From contig CAJOFQ010000005.1 in NCBI GenBank assembly GCA_905233955.1, positions 1-64,000 on the forward strand: a stretch of 64,000 nucleotides of DNA, read 5' to 3'. This document shows, one piece after another, positions 15,963 to 25,857 of the stretch. The stretch comes from an uncultured Lachnospiraceae bacterium (GTDB taxonomy: Bacteria > Bacillota > Clostridia > Lachnospirales > Lachnospiraceae). Position numbers and translations under genes: made by a program. Position 1 is the stretch's first letter. Every line of letters starts with the position of its first letter. Below the pieces are notes generated by a model. That model saw only the letters and a list, made by a program, of their open reading frames with translations. It was not told the DNA's origin and did not search any database.

Positions 15963-17627
15963 TTGGCAAAACAAAATAAGGACAAGCTAAAGATCATTCC
16001 ATTGGGGGGACTTGAACAGATTGGAATGAATATTACGGCTTTTGAGTATCAGGACACTATTATAGTAGTGGACTGTGGTCTTGCGTTTCCTGAAGATGAT
16101 ATGTTGGGAATAGATCTTGTTATTCCTGATATCTCTTATTTGCTGGAGAACGAGGAAAAGGTCAAGGGTATTTTTATTACGCACGGTCATGAAGACCATA
16201 TAGGTGCCCTGCCCTATGTACTCAGGGAGATTATGGTTCCGGTCTATGCCACCAAGCTTACGATTGGTATTATAGAACATAAGCTTGCCGAGCATAATTT
16301 GTCTTCTAATGTTCGCCGTAAGGTCGTTCGATATGGTCAGTCCATTACTTTAGGCCCTTTCAGGGTGGAGTTTATCCGTACAAATCACTCTATCCAGGAT
16401 GCGGCCGCTTTTGCTATACACACTCCGGCGGGGATAGTTGTGCACACCGGTGATTTTAAGGTTGATTATACCCCCGTATTTGGTGATGCGATTGATCTTC
16501 AGCATTTTGCGGAGATAGGGAAAAAGGGCGTTCTGGCACTGATGTGTGATTCTACTAATGCTGAAAGACCCGGTTTTACCGAGTCAGAACGCACTGTAGG
16601 CCGTAAAATCGACCAGATTTTTTCTGAGCATACTGACACCCGTATTGTAATAGCTACTTTTGCATCTAATGTTGATCGGGTTCAACAGATCATTAATTCT
16701 GCCCATAAATACGGACGGAAGGTAGTTGTGGAAGGGCGCAGTATGGTCAATATCATTAATACGGCATCTGATCTTGGTTATCTTCAGATACCGGAGAAAA
16801 CAATGATATCGACTGACGAGCTAATGCAGTACCCTGATGAGAAAACTGTGCTGATTACCACGGGGAGCCAGGGTGAGTCGATGGCGGCACTTTCCAGGAT
16901 GGCTAATGGAACCCATAAAAAAATTAAGATCAAGCCAAATGATACCATTGTATTTTCTTCTCATCCGATTCCGGGGAATGAAAAGGCTGTATCAAGAGTC
17001 ATAAATGATCTTTACAGGCGTGGAGCGAATGTGATATTCCAGGATGTTCATGTATCGGGACATGCTTGTATAGAAGAGATAAAGCTTATATACTCTCTGG
17101 TCAAGCCCAAATACGCAATACCGGCACATGGGGAATTCAGACATCTAAAGGCTCAGGCAGCTATAGCCAAGAAGATAGGCTATGATGATGATCATATTTT
17201 TGTTCTTTCTTCCGGGGATGTTTTGTCCATAGATGCAAACGGAGCCAAGGTTACCGGAAATGTACATACCGGAGCCATAATGGTAGATGGCTTAGGCGTG
17301 GGCGATGTTGGTAATGTTGTCCTTCGTGACAGACAAAGACTGGCGGAAGACGGGATAATAGTAGTAGTAATGACCCTGGATTCTGCATCCGGAGAGATCA
17401 TAGCCGGTCCGGACATAGTTTCAAGAGGCTTTGTGTATGTAAGAGGCGCAGAGGATCTGATGGATGCGGCTCAGGCAGTATTAGAGGCCAAGGTAGATTC
17501 TCTGGTAGAACAGAAGATTAAGGACTGGGGCAGAATAAAAAACGAGGTCAAGGTTGCCTTGTCGGATTTTGTATGGCGTGAGACCCAGCGCCGCCCTATG
17601 ATAATGCCCATTATTATGGAAGTTTAG
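15963..17627 (+). CDS. rnj: Ribonuclease J
   Basis: Metallo-beta-lactamase/beta-CASP RNase with 5'-exonuclease and endonuclease activity, central to mRNA decay and rRNA maturation in Firmicutes. THGHEDHIGALPYV carries the HxHxDH zinc ligands; HTGDFKVD, DSTNAERPG, the beta-CASP segment with SHPIPGNEKAV and VHVSGHACIEE complete the motifs. The length of 554 residues is normal. The start is TTG (fMet-AKQNKD), preceded by GGGAGG. It closes the ireB-ruvX-DUF1292 run with a 32-bp gap. Confidence 0.95.
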   Translation: MAKQNKDKLKIIPLGGLEQIGMNITAFEYQDTIIVVDCGLAFPEDDMLGIDLVIPDISYLLENEEKVKGIFITHGHEDHIGALPYVLREIMVPVYATKLTIGIIEHKLAEHNLSSNVRRKVVRYGQSITLGPFRVEFIRTNHSIQDAAAFAIHTPAGIVVHTGDFKVDYTPVFGDAIDLQHFAEIGKKGVLALMCDSTNAERPGFTESERTVGRKIDQIFSEHTDTRIVIATFASNVDRVQQIINSAHKYGRKVVVEGRSMVNIINTASDLGYLQIPEKTMISTDELMQYPDEKTVLITTGSQGESMAALSRMANGTHKKIKIKPNDTIVFSSHPIPGNEKAVSRVINDLYRRGANVIFQDVHVSGHACIEEIKLIYSLVKPKYAIPAHGEFRHLKAQAAIAKKIGYDDDHIFVLSSGDVLSIDANGAKVTGNVHTGAIMVDGLGVGDVGNVVLRDRQRLAEDGIIVVVMTLDSASGEIIAGPDIVSRGFVYVRGAEDLMDAAQAVLEAKVDSLVEQKIKDWGRIKNEVKVALSDFVWRETQRRPMIMPIIMEV

Positions 17628-17755
17628 GGGATTATAAAAAAATTAAAAAATTTTTTGAAGACCCCCCTTTTTTTATAATTGCTTGCGTATTTATATGTGT
17701 AAGTAAAGACAAGTAACATGGTCGAACCAACAAAAAAGTTTTACGCGACATGATT

Positions 17756-17796
17756 GAGGCAGGGCAATGAGTTTAGTGTCCTGCCTCTTTCTTTTT
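17756..17796 (+). terminator. Terminator between rnj and the YitT gene
   Basis: GAGGCAGG pairs with CCTGCCTC over a 16-nt loop, then TTTCTTTTT. It lies 128 bp beyond the rnj stop, so it may instead end a small RNA made from 17680-17796. Confidence 0.85.
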
Positions 17797-17874
17797 GTTA
17801 AGAAGTACGCCAAGACGCCTGCAAATTCGGCGCCAGTCCGCCGGGCTAACTTGTATTTTTAGATGAGGGATAGT

Positions 17875-18744
17875 ATGGAACAGGAACGCAATCCTCTGGT
17901 AAACGATCTTAGAAGGATAATGCTGTGTACGCTGGCAGGTATTATATATTCAGTCAATCTTAGGACCTTTGTTAATACAGGAGGTTTGCTTCCTAGCGGA
18001 TTTTCCGGAATGACACTGTTGATTCAGAGCGTTTTCAGGGAATTTTTGAATATTAGTCTGCCTTATGGTCCCATGTATATTTTGTTTAATCTGTTTCCTG
18101 CTGTAGTTGCATTTAAAAAGATAGGGCGTAAGTTTACAATTTTTTCCGGGATCACTATAGCTATAGTGGCTGTATTAACAGATTTTTTGCCTGCTTATAC
18201 CATTACTCAGGATCCGCTGCTAATATCCATATTCGGAGGTATAATCAACGGATGTGCGATATCTATGTGCCTTCAGGCAAGGGCTACAAGTGGAGGAACT
18301 GATTTTATCGCAATATATGTATCTGAAAGATATGGAATAGATGCATGGAATTATGTTTTGGCATTCAATGTATGTATTCTTCTGTGTAATGGATTTCTGT
18401 TTGGATGGGACAAGGCACTGTATTCAATGATATTTCAGTATGTGTCTACACAGGTGCTTAATATTACATATAAGCGATATAAAAAGAATACGCTGTTCAT
18501 TGTGACTGATGTGCCGGAAGCTTTGGCTATGATAATAGATGAAATGACAAGTCACGGCGCAACGCAGATGGATGTAATAGGCACTTATGAAGAAAAAAAG
18601 AGGAGCATGCTGTACACTGTAATAGCCAGTGAAGATCTGGATGCGGTAGTGCGGCAGTTGAGAATGGCCGATCCCAAGGCATTCATCAATGTAATGAAGA
18701 CGGATCAGCTTGCTGGAAAATTCTACATGAAGCCTAATGATTGA
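17875..18744 (+). CDS. YitT family membrane protein (DUF161 and DUF2179)
   Basis: A 289-residue polytopic protein. Five or so hydrophobic helices lie in the first 200 residues (IMLCTLAGIIYSVNLRTFVN, then GGLLPSGFSGMTLLIQ). A soluble C-terminal DUF2179 domain follows (FIVTDVPEALAMIIDEMTSH region to the end). GGLLPSGFSGMTLL and QARATSGGTDFIAIY are family signatures. Transport of an unknown substrate is assumed for the family. The ATG at 17875 has GAGGGA in good position; an ATG 12 bp earlier has none. Confidence 0.9.
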   Translation: MEQERNPLVNDLRRIMLCTLAGIIYSVNLRTFVNTGGLLPSGFSGMTLLIQSVFREFLNISLPYGPMYILFNLFPAVVAFKKIGRKFTIFSGITIAIVAVLTDFLPAYTITQDPLLISIFGGIINGCAISMCLQARATSGGTDFIAIYVSERYGIDAWNYVLAFNVCILLCNGFLFGWDKALYSMIFQYVSTQVLNITYKRYKKNTLFIVTDVPEALAMIIDEMTSHGATQMDVIGTYEEKKRSMLYTVIASEDLDAVVRQLRMADPKAFINVMKTDQLAGKFYMKPND

Positions 18745-18749
18745 TGCTG

Positions 18750-19580
18750 TTATAAAGGGTACTCTATGGGTTTTCGCTCTTTATACACAAAAAATGAAGA
18801 AAAACCGGCATTTTTGAGCAGGTCTTTAAGCGTATCAAACCCTATTGCGATATCTGAAGGAGTATGGGCGTCAGCACCTGTAGTAATCAATCGTCCTCCA
18901 AGCTCATGATACCTCTGCAGTATTCTGCGCGAAGGATTAGGCTCAGGCAGATTGTGGCGATAGGGCGCGGTATTGACCTCCAATGCTTTGTCGTGACGAA
19001 TTAAAAATAACAATATTTCATCAATTAATTCATTATAATCATCGTAATTTAAGGCAGATTCGCCTGTATTATTAGCGTTTTTTAATGCAGCCTGTTGTCC
19101 ATAGCGTGATATATAATCCAGATGACCCAGTGAATCGAAGCCGCTAAATGCTCTGATGTTGTCTAAAGTTATCTCAAAATAGCGTTCATAGGTACTCTTG
19201 TAATCTTTTCCCTCCCAGAATGTATCAAAATATGGATCCTTTCCATCTACCTGATGAATTGATCCGATGACAAAATCAGGGTGATACTCGCTTAGAAGCT
19301 TGCGATGTCTGTCGGCAAGATGAGTCTGCAGGCCCAGTTCAAGCCCGGTCAGCATGGTAAAAGATGAATCAGATACATCCTCTGCCAGTGATTTTATACA
19401 AGGGAAATAGTTTTCTATATCCAGATCAAAGGTATGAGGCATATCAGAAAAATCCCAATCCAGATGGTCAGTAATTGTAATGCCTGATAAACCGCGATTT
19501 TTTGCTGATTGGATCATATCATGAGGATCTGCTTCGCTGTCTCCCGACCATGATGTATGCATATGATTATCAAATAACAT
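18750..19580 (-). CDS. hisK: PHP-domain histidinol-phosphatase-type protein
   Basis: Phosphoesterase of the HisK/HisJ PHP family, which removes phosphate from histidinol phosphate. Motif I is FDNHMHTSWSGDSEADP near the N terminus, followed by ITDHLDWDF, GLELGLQTH, DFVIGSIHQVDG, the HLDYISRYG region, EVNTAPYRH and TTGADAHTPSDIA, together the metal ligands. The ATG at 19580 is chosen because AGGTGATAAG precedes it and the family starts there; the 37 codons upstream look like noncoding leader. No other his gene is near, so the natural substrate could be another phosphate ester. Its stop lies 5 bp from the convergent YitT gene. Confidence 0.85.
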   Translation of the reverse strand: MLFDNHMHTSWSGDSEADPHDMIQSAKNRGLSGITITDHLDWDFSDMPHTFDLDIENYFPCIKSLAEDVSDSSFTMLTGLELGLQTHLADRHRKLLSEYHPDFVIGSIHQVDGKDPYFDTFWEGKDYKSTYERYFEITLDNIRAFSGFDSLGHLDYISRYGQQAALKNANNTGESALNYDDYNELIDEILLFLIRHDKALEVNTAPYRHNLPEPNPSRRILQRYHELGGRLITTGADAHTPSDIAIGFDTLKDLLKNAGFSSFFVYKERKPIEYPL

Positions 19581-19751
19581 CTTATCACCTGTGATTTTTG
19601 CACTGAAACCTCTGGCAGCTTTTATCATAATAGCCGGTATTAAATTAAAAAGCAACCGGATGGTGTATAAGGCGGGCAATATAATAACCAATGTCTTATC
19701 ATTAAAATGTAAAATTTTTGTGGAAATTTGTGAAAGATTTGCAACTTGTAC

Positions 19752-19780
19752 TTGAAATATATGTAAAGATTGTATAAAAT
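19752..19780 (+). promoter_or_regulatory. Promoter of gap
   Basis: TTGAAA, 17 bp, TAAAAT, 44 bp before the gap start codon. Confidence 0.65.
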
Positions 19781-19824
19781 ACTACAGGTAATAACTTGTA
19801 CATTTTTCAAAGGAGGAAATGACA

Positions 19825-20841
19825 ATGGCTGTAAGAGTTGCAATTAATGGTTTTGGTCGTATTGGGCGTTTGGCTTTCCGTCAGATGTTTGGGGCACCGG
19901 GTTATGAAGTAGTTGCTATCAACGACCTTACCAGCCCTAAGATGCTTGCTCATTTATTAAAGTATGATTCTTCTCAGGGTAAGTACGAGAAGGCTGACAC
20001 AGTTTCAGCAGGTGAGGATTCCATCACAGTAGATGGACAGAATATTAAGATTTATGCTGAGCCCGACGCTAACAACTGCCCTTGGGGAGACCTTAAGGTT
20101 GATGTAGTTCTTGAGTGCTCAGGATTCTATACTTCTAAGGAGAAGGCTCAGGCGCATATCAATGCCGGAGCTCGTAAGGTTGTTATCTCAGCTCCTGCAG
20201 GAAATGACCTTCCTACAATCGTATTCAATACCAATCACACCACATTGAAGCCTGAGGATACAATCATTTCAGCTGCTTCATGTACAACAAACTGCCTTGC
20301 TCCTATGGCTGATGCTCTTAACAAGTTTGCACCGATCCAGTCTGGTATCATGGTTACCATCCATGCATTCACAGGTGATCAGATGACTCTCGACGGACCT
20401 CAGCGCAAGGGTGATCTTCGTCGTTCTCGTGCTGCTTCAGTTAATATTGTTCCTAACAGCACAGGAGCTGCTAAGGCTATCGGACTTGTTATTCCTGAGC
20501 TCAATGGCAAGCTTATCGGATCCGCTCAGCGTGTTCCCGTACCTACAGGCTCCACAACCATCCTTACTGCTGTAGTTAAGAAGGCAGGCGTAACAGTTGA
20601 TGGTATCAACGCTGCTATGAAGGCTGCTGCTAATGAATCATTTGGATATTGTGAGGACGAGATTGTTTCATCTGATATCGTTGGTGAGACTCATGGATCT
20701 ATCTTTGATTCCACACAGACAATGGTTAGCGAAGTGGGCGATGATCTGTATGAGGTTCAGGTTGTTTCATGGTATGACAATGAGAACAGCTACACATCTC
20801 AGATGGTTCGTACAATCAAGTACTTCTCAGAGCTTGCTTAA
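19825..20841 (+). CDS. gap: Glyceraldehyde-3-phosphate dehydrogenase, type I
   Basis: Glycolytic enzyme converting glyceraldehyde-3-phosphate, NAD+ and phosphate to 1,3-bisphosphoglycerate. The NAD-binding start is [17 protein letters not shown]; the catalytic cysteine is in [12 protein letters not shown]; the C-terminal SWYDNENSY is typical. It has 338 residues. The ATG at 19825 is preferred over one 6 bp earlier because AGGAGG is then properly spaced. The codon set is that of a highly expressed gene. It heads a gap-pgk-tpiA run, separated from pgk by a strong hairpin that may set the relative amounts. Confidence 0.98.
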   Translation: MAVRVAINGFGRIGRLAFRQMFGAPGYEVVAINDLTSPKMLAHLLKYDSSQGKYEKADTVSAGEDSITVDGQNIKIYAEPDANNCPWGDLKVDVVLECSGFYTSKEKAQAHINAGARKVVISAPAGNDLPTIVFNTNHTTLKPEDTIISAASCTTNCLAPMADALNKFAPIQSGIMVTIHAFTGDQMTLDGPQRKGDLRRSRAASVNIVPNSTGAAKAIGLVIPELNGKLIGSAQRVPVPTGSTTILTAVVKKAGVTVDGINAAMKAAANESFGYCEDEIVSSDIVGETHGSIFDSTQTMVSEVGDDLYEVQVVSWYDNENSYTSQMVRTIKYFSELA

Positions 20842-20864
20842 TAATATTCGATTATAGGCCTGAT

Positions 20865-20890
20865 AGGGTCCGGTCTTAGGACCGGACCCT
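20865..20890 (+). terminator. Strong hairpin between gap and pgk (partial terminator or mRNA end)
   Basis: AGGGTCCGGT pairs perfectly with ACCGGACCCT around a 6-nt loop. Only two T follow directly, and a T5 run comes 9 bp later, so it may be leaky or protect the gap mRNA 3' end. Confidence 0.7.
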
Positions 20891-20914
20891 TTACATATTT
20901 TTGGAGGTGTTATT

Positions 20915-22126
20915 ATGGCTTTAAATAAAAAGACTGTTGATGATATTAATGTCAAGGGACAGAGAGTGCTTTGCCGCTGCGATTTTAATGTGCCGATTAT
21001 TGCTGGCAAGATCACAGATGAAAACAGGCTTGTTGCAGCCCTTCCTACAATTAAGAAGCTGATTGCAGACGGCGGCAAGATTATTCTGTGCTCACATCTT
21101 GGCAAGGTTAAGACTGAAGAGGATAAGAAGACGAAGACTTTGGCTCCTGTTGCAGAGCGTCTTAGCGAATTACTTGGCAAGGAGGTAAAGTTTGTGCCCA
21201 GCCCTGTAGTTGTCGATGATGCCGTAAGAGCTGCTGTAGACGCTATGCAGGATGGAGATGTAATCCTCCTTGAGAATACCCGCTTCCGTCCCGAAGAGAC
21301 CAAAAATGGTGAGGCATTTTCTAAGGATCTTGCATCAATCTGCGATATTTTTGTTAATGACGCTTTTGGTACAGCGCATAGGGCACACTGCTCTAATGTT
21401 GGTGTAGCAGCACTTGCAGATACTGCTGTAGTTGGTTATCTGATGCAGAAGGAGATTGACTTCCTGGGTAATGCAGTTGAGAATCCGGTTCGCCCGTTTG
21501 TTGCTATTCTGGGCGGAGCAAAGGTAGCTGACAAGCTTAATGTAATAGATAACCTGATTCAGAAATGCGATACGCTTATAATTGGCGGTGGTATGGCATA
21601 CACCTTTATTAAGGCACAGGGTAATGAGATAGGTACTTCTCTTGTTGACGAGACCAAGATAGATTATTGCAAGGAGATGATTGATAAGGCAGCTAAGGCT
21701 GGCAAGAAGCTTTTGCTCCCGGTAGATACGGTAACTACTGATCACTTCCCTGATCCTATTGATGGAGAGATTGCAACAGAGGTGGTTGATTCTGACAAGA
21801 TCCCTGCTGATAAGATGGGCATGGATATCGGACCTAAGACCATTGAGCTTTACAGTGATGCAGTTAAGAATGCCAAGACCGTTGTTTGGAACGGACCTAT
21901 GGGTGTATTTGAGAATCCTACACTTGCAAAGGGAACCAAGGCCGTAGCCCAGGCTTTGGCTGATACTGATGCTACCACCATTATCGGCGGCGGTGATTCT
22001 GCTGCTGCAGTTAATCAGATGGGATTTGGCGATAAGATGAGCCACATTTCTACAGGCGGCGGTGCATCTCTGGAATTCCTTGAGGGTAAGGAGCTGCCAG
22101 GCGTAGTAGCTGCAAATGACAAGTAA
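20915..22126 (+). CDS. pgk: Phosphoglycerate kinase
   Basis: Makes ATP and 3-phosphoglycerate from 1,3-bisphosphoglycerate. Substrate-site motifs are seen in order: [51 protein letters not shown] and, near the end, [11 protein letters not shown] and [11 protein letters not shown]. At 403 residues it is the normal bacterial length. GGAGGTG precedes the ATG. It lies 73 bp after gap and 15 bp before tpiA, so pgk and tpiA at least share a transcript. Confidence 0.98.
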   Translation: MALNKKTVDDINVKGQRVLCRCDFNVPIIAGKITDENRLVAALPTIKKLIADGGKIILCSHLGKVKTEEDKKTKTLAPVAERLSELLGKEVKFVPSPVVVDDAVRAAVDAMQDGDVILLENTRFRPEETKNGEAFSKDLASICDIFVNDAFGTAHRAHCSNVGVAALADTAVVGYLMQKEIDFLGNAVENPVRPFVAILGGAKVADKLNVIDNLIQKCDTLIIGGGMAYTFIKAQGNEIGTSLVDETKIDYCKEMIDKAAKAGKKLLLPVDTVTTDHFPDPIDGEIATEVVDSDKIPADKMGMDIGPKTIELYSDAVKNAKTVVWNGPMGVFENPTLAKGTKAVAQALADTDATTIIGGGDSAAAVNQMGFGDKMSHISTGGGASLEFLEGKELPGVVAANDK

Positions 22127-22141
22127 TAGGGGGATAATAAT

Positions 22142-22888
22142 ATGGCCAGAAGAAAGATAATTGCAGGTAACTGGAAGATGAACAAGACTCCTTCTGAAGC
22201 TGTTGCTTTAGCCAAGGAGCTGATTCCGCTTGTAAAGAACGATGATGTAGATGTTGTTTTCTGTGTACCTGCTATAGATATTGTACCGGTTGTTGAGGCT
22301 GTAAAGGGTACAAATATTGGAGTAGGAGCTGAGAATCTGTATATAGAGGACAGCGGTGCTTACACAGGAGAGATATCCGCTGATATGATCAAGGATGCTG
22401 GTGCCAAATATGTTATTATTGGACATTCTGAGCGTCGTGAATATTTTGCTGAAACAGATGAGTTCCTCAATAAGAAGGTTAAAAAGGCTCTTGAGAAGGA
22501 TCTTATTCCGATTCTCTGCTGTGGTGAGACATTAGAGCAGCGCGAGATGGGAGTAACTATTGATTTCGTCCGTTTCCAGATCAAATCTGACCTTGTTGGG
22601 GTATCCGCTGATGACGCCAAGAAGGTAGTTATCGCATATGAGCCAATTTGGGCTATAGGAACCGGCAAGACTGCTACCAGCGATCAGGCAGAAGAGGTTT
22701 GCGCAGCGATCCGTACATGCCTGGCTGAGATATATGATCAGCAGACAGCTGATGAAATCCGCATTCAGTATGGCGGTTCAATGAATGCAGCCAATGCTGC
22801 AGAGCTTCTTTCCAAGCCTAACATTGATGGCGGATTAGTAGGTGGTGCATCCCTTAAGCCTGATTTCGGTAAGGTTGTTAACCCCTGA
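22142..22888 (+). CDS. tpiA: Triosephosphate isomerase
   Basis: Interconverts dihydroxyacetone phosphate and glyceraldehyde-3-phosphate. Catalytic parts are visible: Asn/Lys in AGNWKMN, the histidine of IIGHSERR, the glutamate of [12 protein letters not shown] and the phosphate loop GGSMN with GGLVGGASL. The length is 248 residues. It is the last gene of the glycolytic run; a separate promoter for the next operon starts 9 bp after its stop. Confidence 0.98.
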   Translation: MARRKIIAGNWKMNKTPSEAVALAKELIPLVKNDDVDVVFCVPAIDIVPVVEAVKGTNIGVGAENLYIEDSGAYTGEISADMIKDAGAKYVIIGHSERREYFAETDEFLNKKVKKALEKDLIPILCCGETLEQREMGVTIDFVRFQIKSDLVGVSADDAKKVVIAYEPIWAIGTGKTATSDQAEEVCAAIRTCLAEIYDQQTADEIRIQYGGSMNAANAAELLSKPNIDGGLVGGASLKPDFGKVVNP

Positions 22889-22897
22889 AGAAATTAC

Positions 22898-22926
22898 TTG
22901 ACACAAGGGTAAAATTATGCTAATCT
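22898..22926 (+). promoter_or_regulatory. Promoter of the TrpX-type ABC operon
   Basis: Perfect TTGACA, 17-bp spacer, TAATCT. Transcription would start around 22933, directly in front of the attenuator-like leader. Confidence 0.75.
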
Positions 22927-22939
22927 TTCGTGGTCTGAT

Positions 22940-22994
22940 ACAGGATTAGTTATTTTTGATCCTGTCCCAGCATATAGCAGGGACAGGATTTTTT
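22940..22994 (+). promoter_or_regulatory. Attenuator-like leader: mutually exclusive hairpins ending in a terminator
   Basis: ATCCTGTCCC (22959-22968) pairs with GGGACAGGAT (22980-22989) and is followed by six T: a strong terminator 42 bp before the ABC operon. The 5' arm can also pair with an upstream ACAGGAT (22940-22946), which would break the terminator. This two-state layout is that of an attenuator. The ligand or protein that would switch it is not evident; no T-box or leader peptide is seen. Confidence 0.6.
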
Positions 22995-23035
22995 CTGTTT
23001 CAAAACAAATAGCACATTTAGGAAGGAGCTGCATT

Positions 23036-24118
23036 ATGAAAAGGAAAATGTTATCAATACTTATGGGTATGGCACTGTGTGTCTCTTTGGCAGGCTGTGG
23101 ATCAGGCGCTGGATCTTCGTCAGGAGAGACAACAGATGATTCAACCGCGACAGAGGCATCAGATGAAGGTGCAACAGAGACTTCATATACCATAGGTGTA
23201 TGTAATTATGTTGATCATGCATCATTGAATCAGATTGTAGACCATCTTCAGCAGCGTTTGGGAGAAATCTCAGAAGAAAAAGGCGTAAATATTGAGATTA
23301 AGAATGACAATTGTAATGCAGATCCCAATGTTATGGATCAGATCATAGCAGATTATATTGCCGATGATGTGGATCTGATGGTTGGAGTCGCAACACCCGT
23401 AGCAATGGCCATGCAGTCTGCAACTGAGGATAATCAGATCCCTGTTGTATTTGCGGCCGTTTCAGATCCTGTTTCAGCGGAATTAGTTGATACTCTTGAG
23501 AATCCGGGAAGTAATGTAACGGGTACTTCTGACTATCTTAACACAGATTCTATTATGGATCTGATGTTTGCTGCTAACCCTGATATTAAAACAGTAGGAT
23601 TGCTGTATGATGTGGGTCAGGATTCATCAGAAACTCCTATTGCAGATGCAAAGGCATATCTGGACGATAAGGGAATAGAATATGTTGAAAGAACGGCTAC
23701 TAATGCAAGCGAAGCACAGCAGGCAGCATCTGCATTGGTTAGTGACGGCGTTGATGCAGTGTTCACTCCTACAGATAATACAATTATGGAGGCAGAACTG
23801 GCTATTTATGAAACCTTTGCTGAGGCAGGTATACCTCATTACGCAGGCGCTGATTCATTTGCCTTAAATGGTGCATTTGTAGGCTACGGGGTAGATTATG
23901 CCAACCTGGGAGATGAGACCGCGGAAATGGTTTCAGATATCCTTATTTCACAGGAAAGCACGGAATCAATGCCTGTAAGAACATTTGATAACGGTACCGC
24001 TACAGTTAACACTGAAATATGTGATGCACTGGGCTTTGATCTCGATGAAATTAAGTCTGCCTTCGAGCCTTATTGCACACAGATAGTAGAGATACAGACT
24101 TCAGAGGAATTTGATTAA
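23036..24118 (+). CDS. ABC transporter substrate-binding lipoprotein, TrpX family
   Basis: Periplasmic-binding-type lipoprotein of 360 residues. The signal peptide ends in the lipobox LAGC with Cys21, then a Ser/Thr/Glu-rich linker, then the binding domain (SYTIGVCNYVDHASLNQIVD, VGVATPVAMAMQ, VTGTSDYL, VGLLYDVGQDSSETP). These are features of the ABC_sub_bind (TrpX/YtjA-like) family, some of whose members take up tryptophan or tyrosine. The substrate here is inferred. GGAAGGAG precedes the start. It is followed by a permease (2-bp gap) and an ATPase. Confidence 0.9.
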   Translation: MKRKMLSILMGMALCVSLAGCGSGAGSSSGETTDDSTATEASDEGATETSYTIGVCNYVDHASLNQIVDHLQQRLGEISEEKGVNIEIKNDNCNADPNVMDQIIADYIADDVDLMVGVATPVAMAMQSATEDNQIPVVFAAVSDPVSAELVDTLENPGSNVTGTSDYLNTDSIMDLMFAANPDIKTVGLLYDVGQDSSETPIADAKAYLDDKGIEYVERTATNASEAQQAASALVSDGVDAVFTPTDNTIMEAELAIYETFAEAGIPHYAGADSFALNGAFVGYGVDYANLGDETAEMVSDILISQESTESMPVRTFDNGTATVNTEICDALGFDLDEIKSAFEPYCTQIVEIQTSEEFD

Positions 24119-24120
24119 AT

Positions 24121-25047
24121 ATGGACATAGTGTTTTCTCTGGGGCAGACCGCTCTGGAATTGGGATTGTTTTCATCCCTTACGGTACTTGCGCTTTTTTT
24201 AAGCTATTCAATGCTTAATGTATGTGATCTGTCCACAGACGGCTGCTTCACTCTAGGTGCGGCAGTCTCAGCTGTGGTGGCAATATCGGGGCATCCTTTC
24301 CTTTCACTTGTGGCTGCAATGCTTGCAGGAGTCGCTTCAGGCTTTATAACAGCCCTGCTTCAGACCAAGATGGGTGTAGACAGCCTTTTGGCAGGAATTG
24401 TAGTTAATACGGGTCTGTATTCAGTGAATATTGCAGTAATGGGTAACTCATCACTTTTGAATTTGAATAAGACCCAGACAATTTTCACAAAGCTTAAGGA
24501 TGCTTTGACCGGCAGTGCATTTGCTGAGCAATACAAACTGATAATTGCGTTGGCGGCAGTGGCCATGGTGGTACTGTTTTTGTCACTGTTTTTAAGAACC
24601 AGGCTGGGGCTTGCCATCAGAGCGACTGGCAATAATCCTGATATGGTGCGCTCATCGTCAATAGATCCTGCATTTACTACAATTGTAGGACTTTGCATAG
24701 CAAATGCTTTTACCGGACTGTCAGGAGCGCTCCTGGCTCAGTCTCAAAAAAGTGTAAATATCGATATTGGTTCCGGAATGGTAACGGTAGCTCTTGCGTC
24801 ACTTTTGATAGGTAACGCATTTGCAGGCCGGGGAACAGTGCCAGTCAGGGCTGTTGGAGCAGTTTGTGGCGCAATCCTTTTCAGGGTAGTTTACACAATC
24901 GCTTTGAGGTTTTATATGCCGGCATTCATGTTAAAGCTGGTTTCATCTTGTATAGTAATTCTTGCAATATCTGGCCCGTATCTAAGAGATCGTTATCCGG
25001 AACTGGCCAGAAGGATCAAACATCGCAAGGTTACTGTTAATGATTGA
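24121..25047 (+). CDS. ABC transporter permease, TrpY/branched-chain-type
   Basis: A 308-residue integral membrane protein with about eight hydrophobic segments. LGLAIRATGNNPDMVRSSSI is the loop typical of the BPD_transp_2 permeases that work with branched-chain or TrpX-type binding proteins. LSTDGCFTLGAAVSAVVAIS and GKS-like gaps match the same group. It lies 2 bp after the binding protein and 24 bp before the ATPase, so the three form one importer. Confidence 0.9.
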   Translation: MDIVFSLGQTALELGLFSSLTVLALFLSYSMLNVCDLSTDGCFTLGAAVSAVVAISGHPFLSLVAAMLAGVASGFITALLQTKMGVDSLLAGIVVNTGLYSVNIAVMGNSSLLNLNKTQTIFTKLKDALTGSAFAEQYKLIIALAAVAMVVLFLSLFLRTRLGLAIRATGNNPDMVRSSSIDPAFTTIVGLCIANAFTGLSGALLAQSQKSVNIDIGSGMVTVALASLLIGNAFAGRGTVPVRAVGAVCGAILFRVVYTIALRFYMPAFMLKLVSSCIVILAISGPYLRDRYPELARRIKHRKVTVND

Positions 25048-25071
25048 TGACAAGAAGAGGATATTATCTGA

Positions 25072-25857
25072 ATGCTTAGTATATCGCACATTAAAAAAGT
25101 CTTTAACCCCGGAACCTTGAATGAAAAAACTGCAATAGCTGATCTTTCCATAGAGATTAATAATGGAGATTTTGTTACAGTAATTGGAGCTAACGGAGCA
25201 GGGAAATCAACATTATTTGCGGCTATTTCAGGAGATTTTCTTACCGATTCGGGAAGCATTGTACTGGATGGAGAGGACATAACCCTAACTCCCGCACATG
25301 AGAGAGCCAGATACATAGGAAGGCTGTTCCAGGATCCTATGAAGGGCAGCGCGCCGGGGATGACCATAGAGGAAAATCTTGCGCTGGCTTCAGGGAAGGG
25401 CGGATGGCTCTCCGTTGTTTCAAAAAAAGAAAAAAATGATTTCAGGGAAAGGCTTGCCAGTCTTGACATGGGACTGGAGGATCGGATGCAGCAGCCCGTT
25501 GGACTTTTATCCGGAGGCCAGAGGCAGGCAATAACTCTGTTGATGGCTACCTTTAATCCGCCCAAATTACTGCTTTTGGATGAGCATACTGCAGCATTGG
25601 ATCCGGGTACGGCTGAAAAGGTTCTTGCCCTTACAGAGGAAATTGTAAGAGACAATAAGCTGACATGCCTGATGATAACACACAATATGCTCTCGGCTCT
25701 TTCCATGGGTAATCGTACTATAATGATGGATGAAGGAAATATTCTATATGATTTGTCCGGGAATGAGAGAGAGGGTCTCGGGGTGTCAGATCTTACCGAT
25801 ATGTTCAGGCAGTCCAAGGGCAGAGATCTGGACAATGACAGGATGTTATTCTTATGA
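25072..25857 (+). CDS. ABC transporter ATP-binding protein
   Basis: A 261-residue nucleotide-binding subunit. Walker A is GANGAGKST (about 39-47), the signature LSGGQRQA, Walker B LLLLDEH and the switch His in MITHNM. DEH is the usual Walker B end of this importer subclass. It energises the TrpX-type importer encoded just upstream. The last codons overlap the next gene by 4 bp (ATGA), so that gene is translationally coupled to the transporter. Confidence 0.94.
   Translation: MLSISHIKKVFNPGTLNEKTAIADLSIEINNGDFVTVIGANGAGKSTLFAAISGDFLTDSGSIVLDGEDITLTPAHERARYIGRLFQDPMKGSAPGMTIEENLALASGKGGWLSVVSKKEKNDFRERLASLDMGLEDRMQQPVGLLSGGQRQAITLLMATFNPPKLLLLDEHTAALDPGTAEKVLALTEEIVRDNKLTCLMITHNMLSALSMGNRTIMMDEGNILYDLSGNEREGLGVSDLTDMFRQSKGRDLDNDRMLFL

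Noticed and set aside
22917..22949. Leader peptide MLIFRGLIQD before the ABC operon
   Set aside because: Its ATG overlaps the -10 region of the promoter at 22898, so it would not be in that transcript, and it lacks tryptophan or tyrosine codons.
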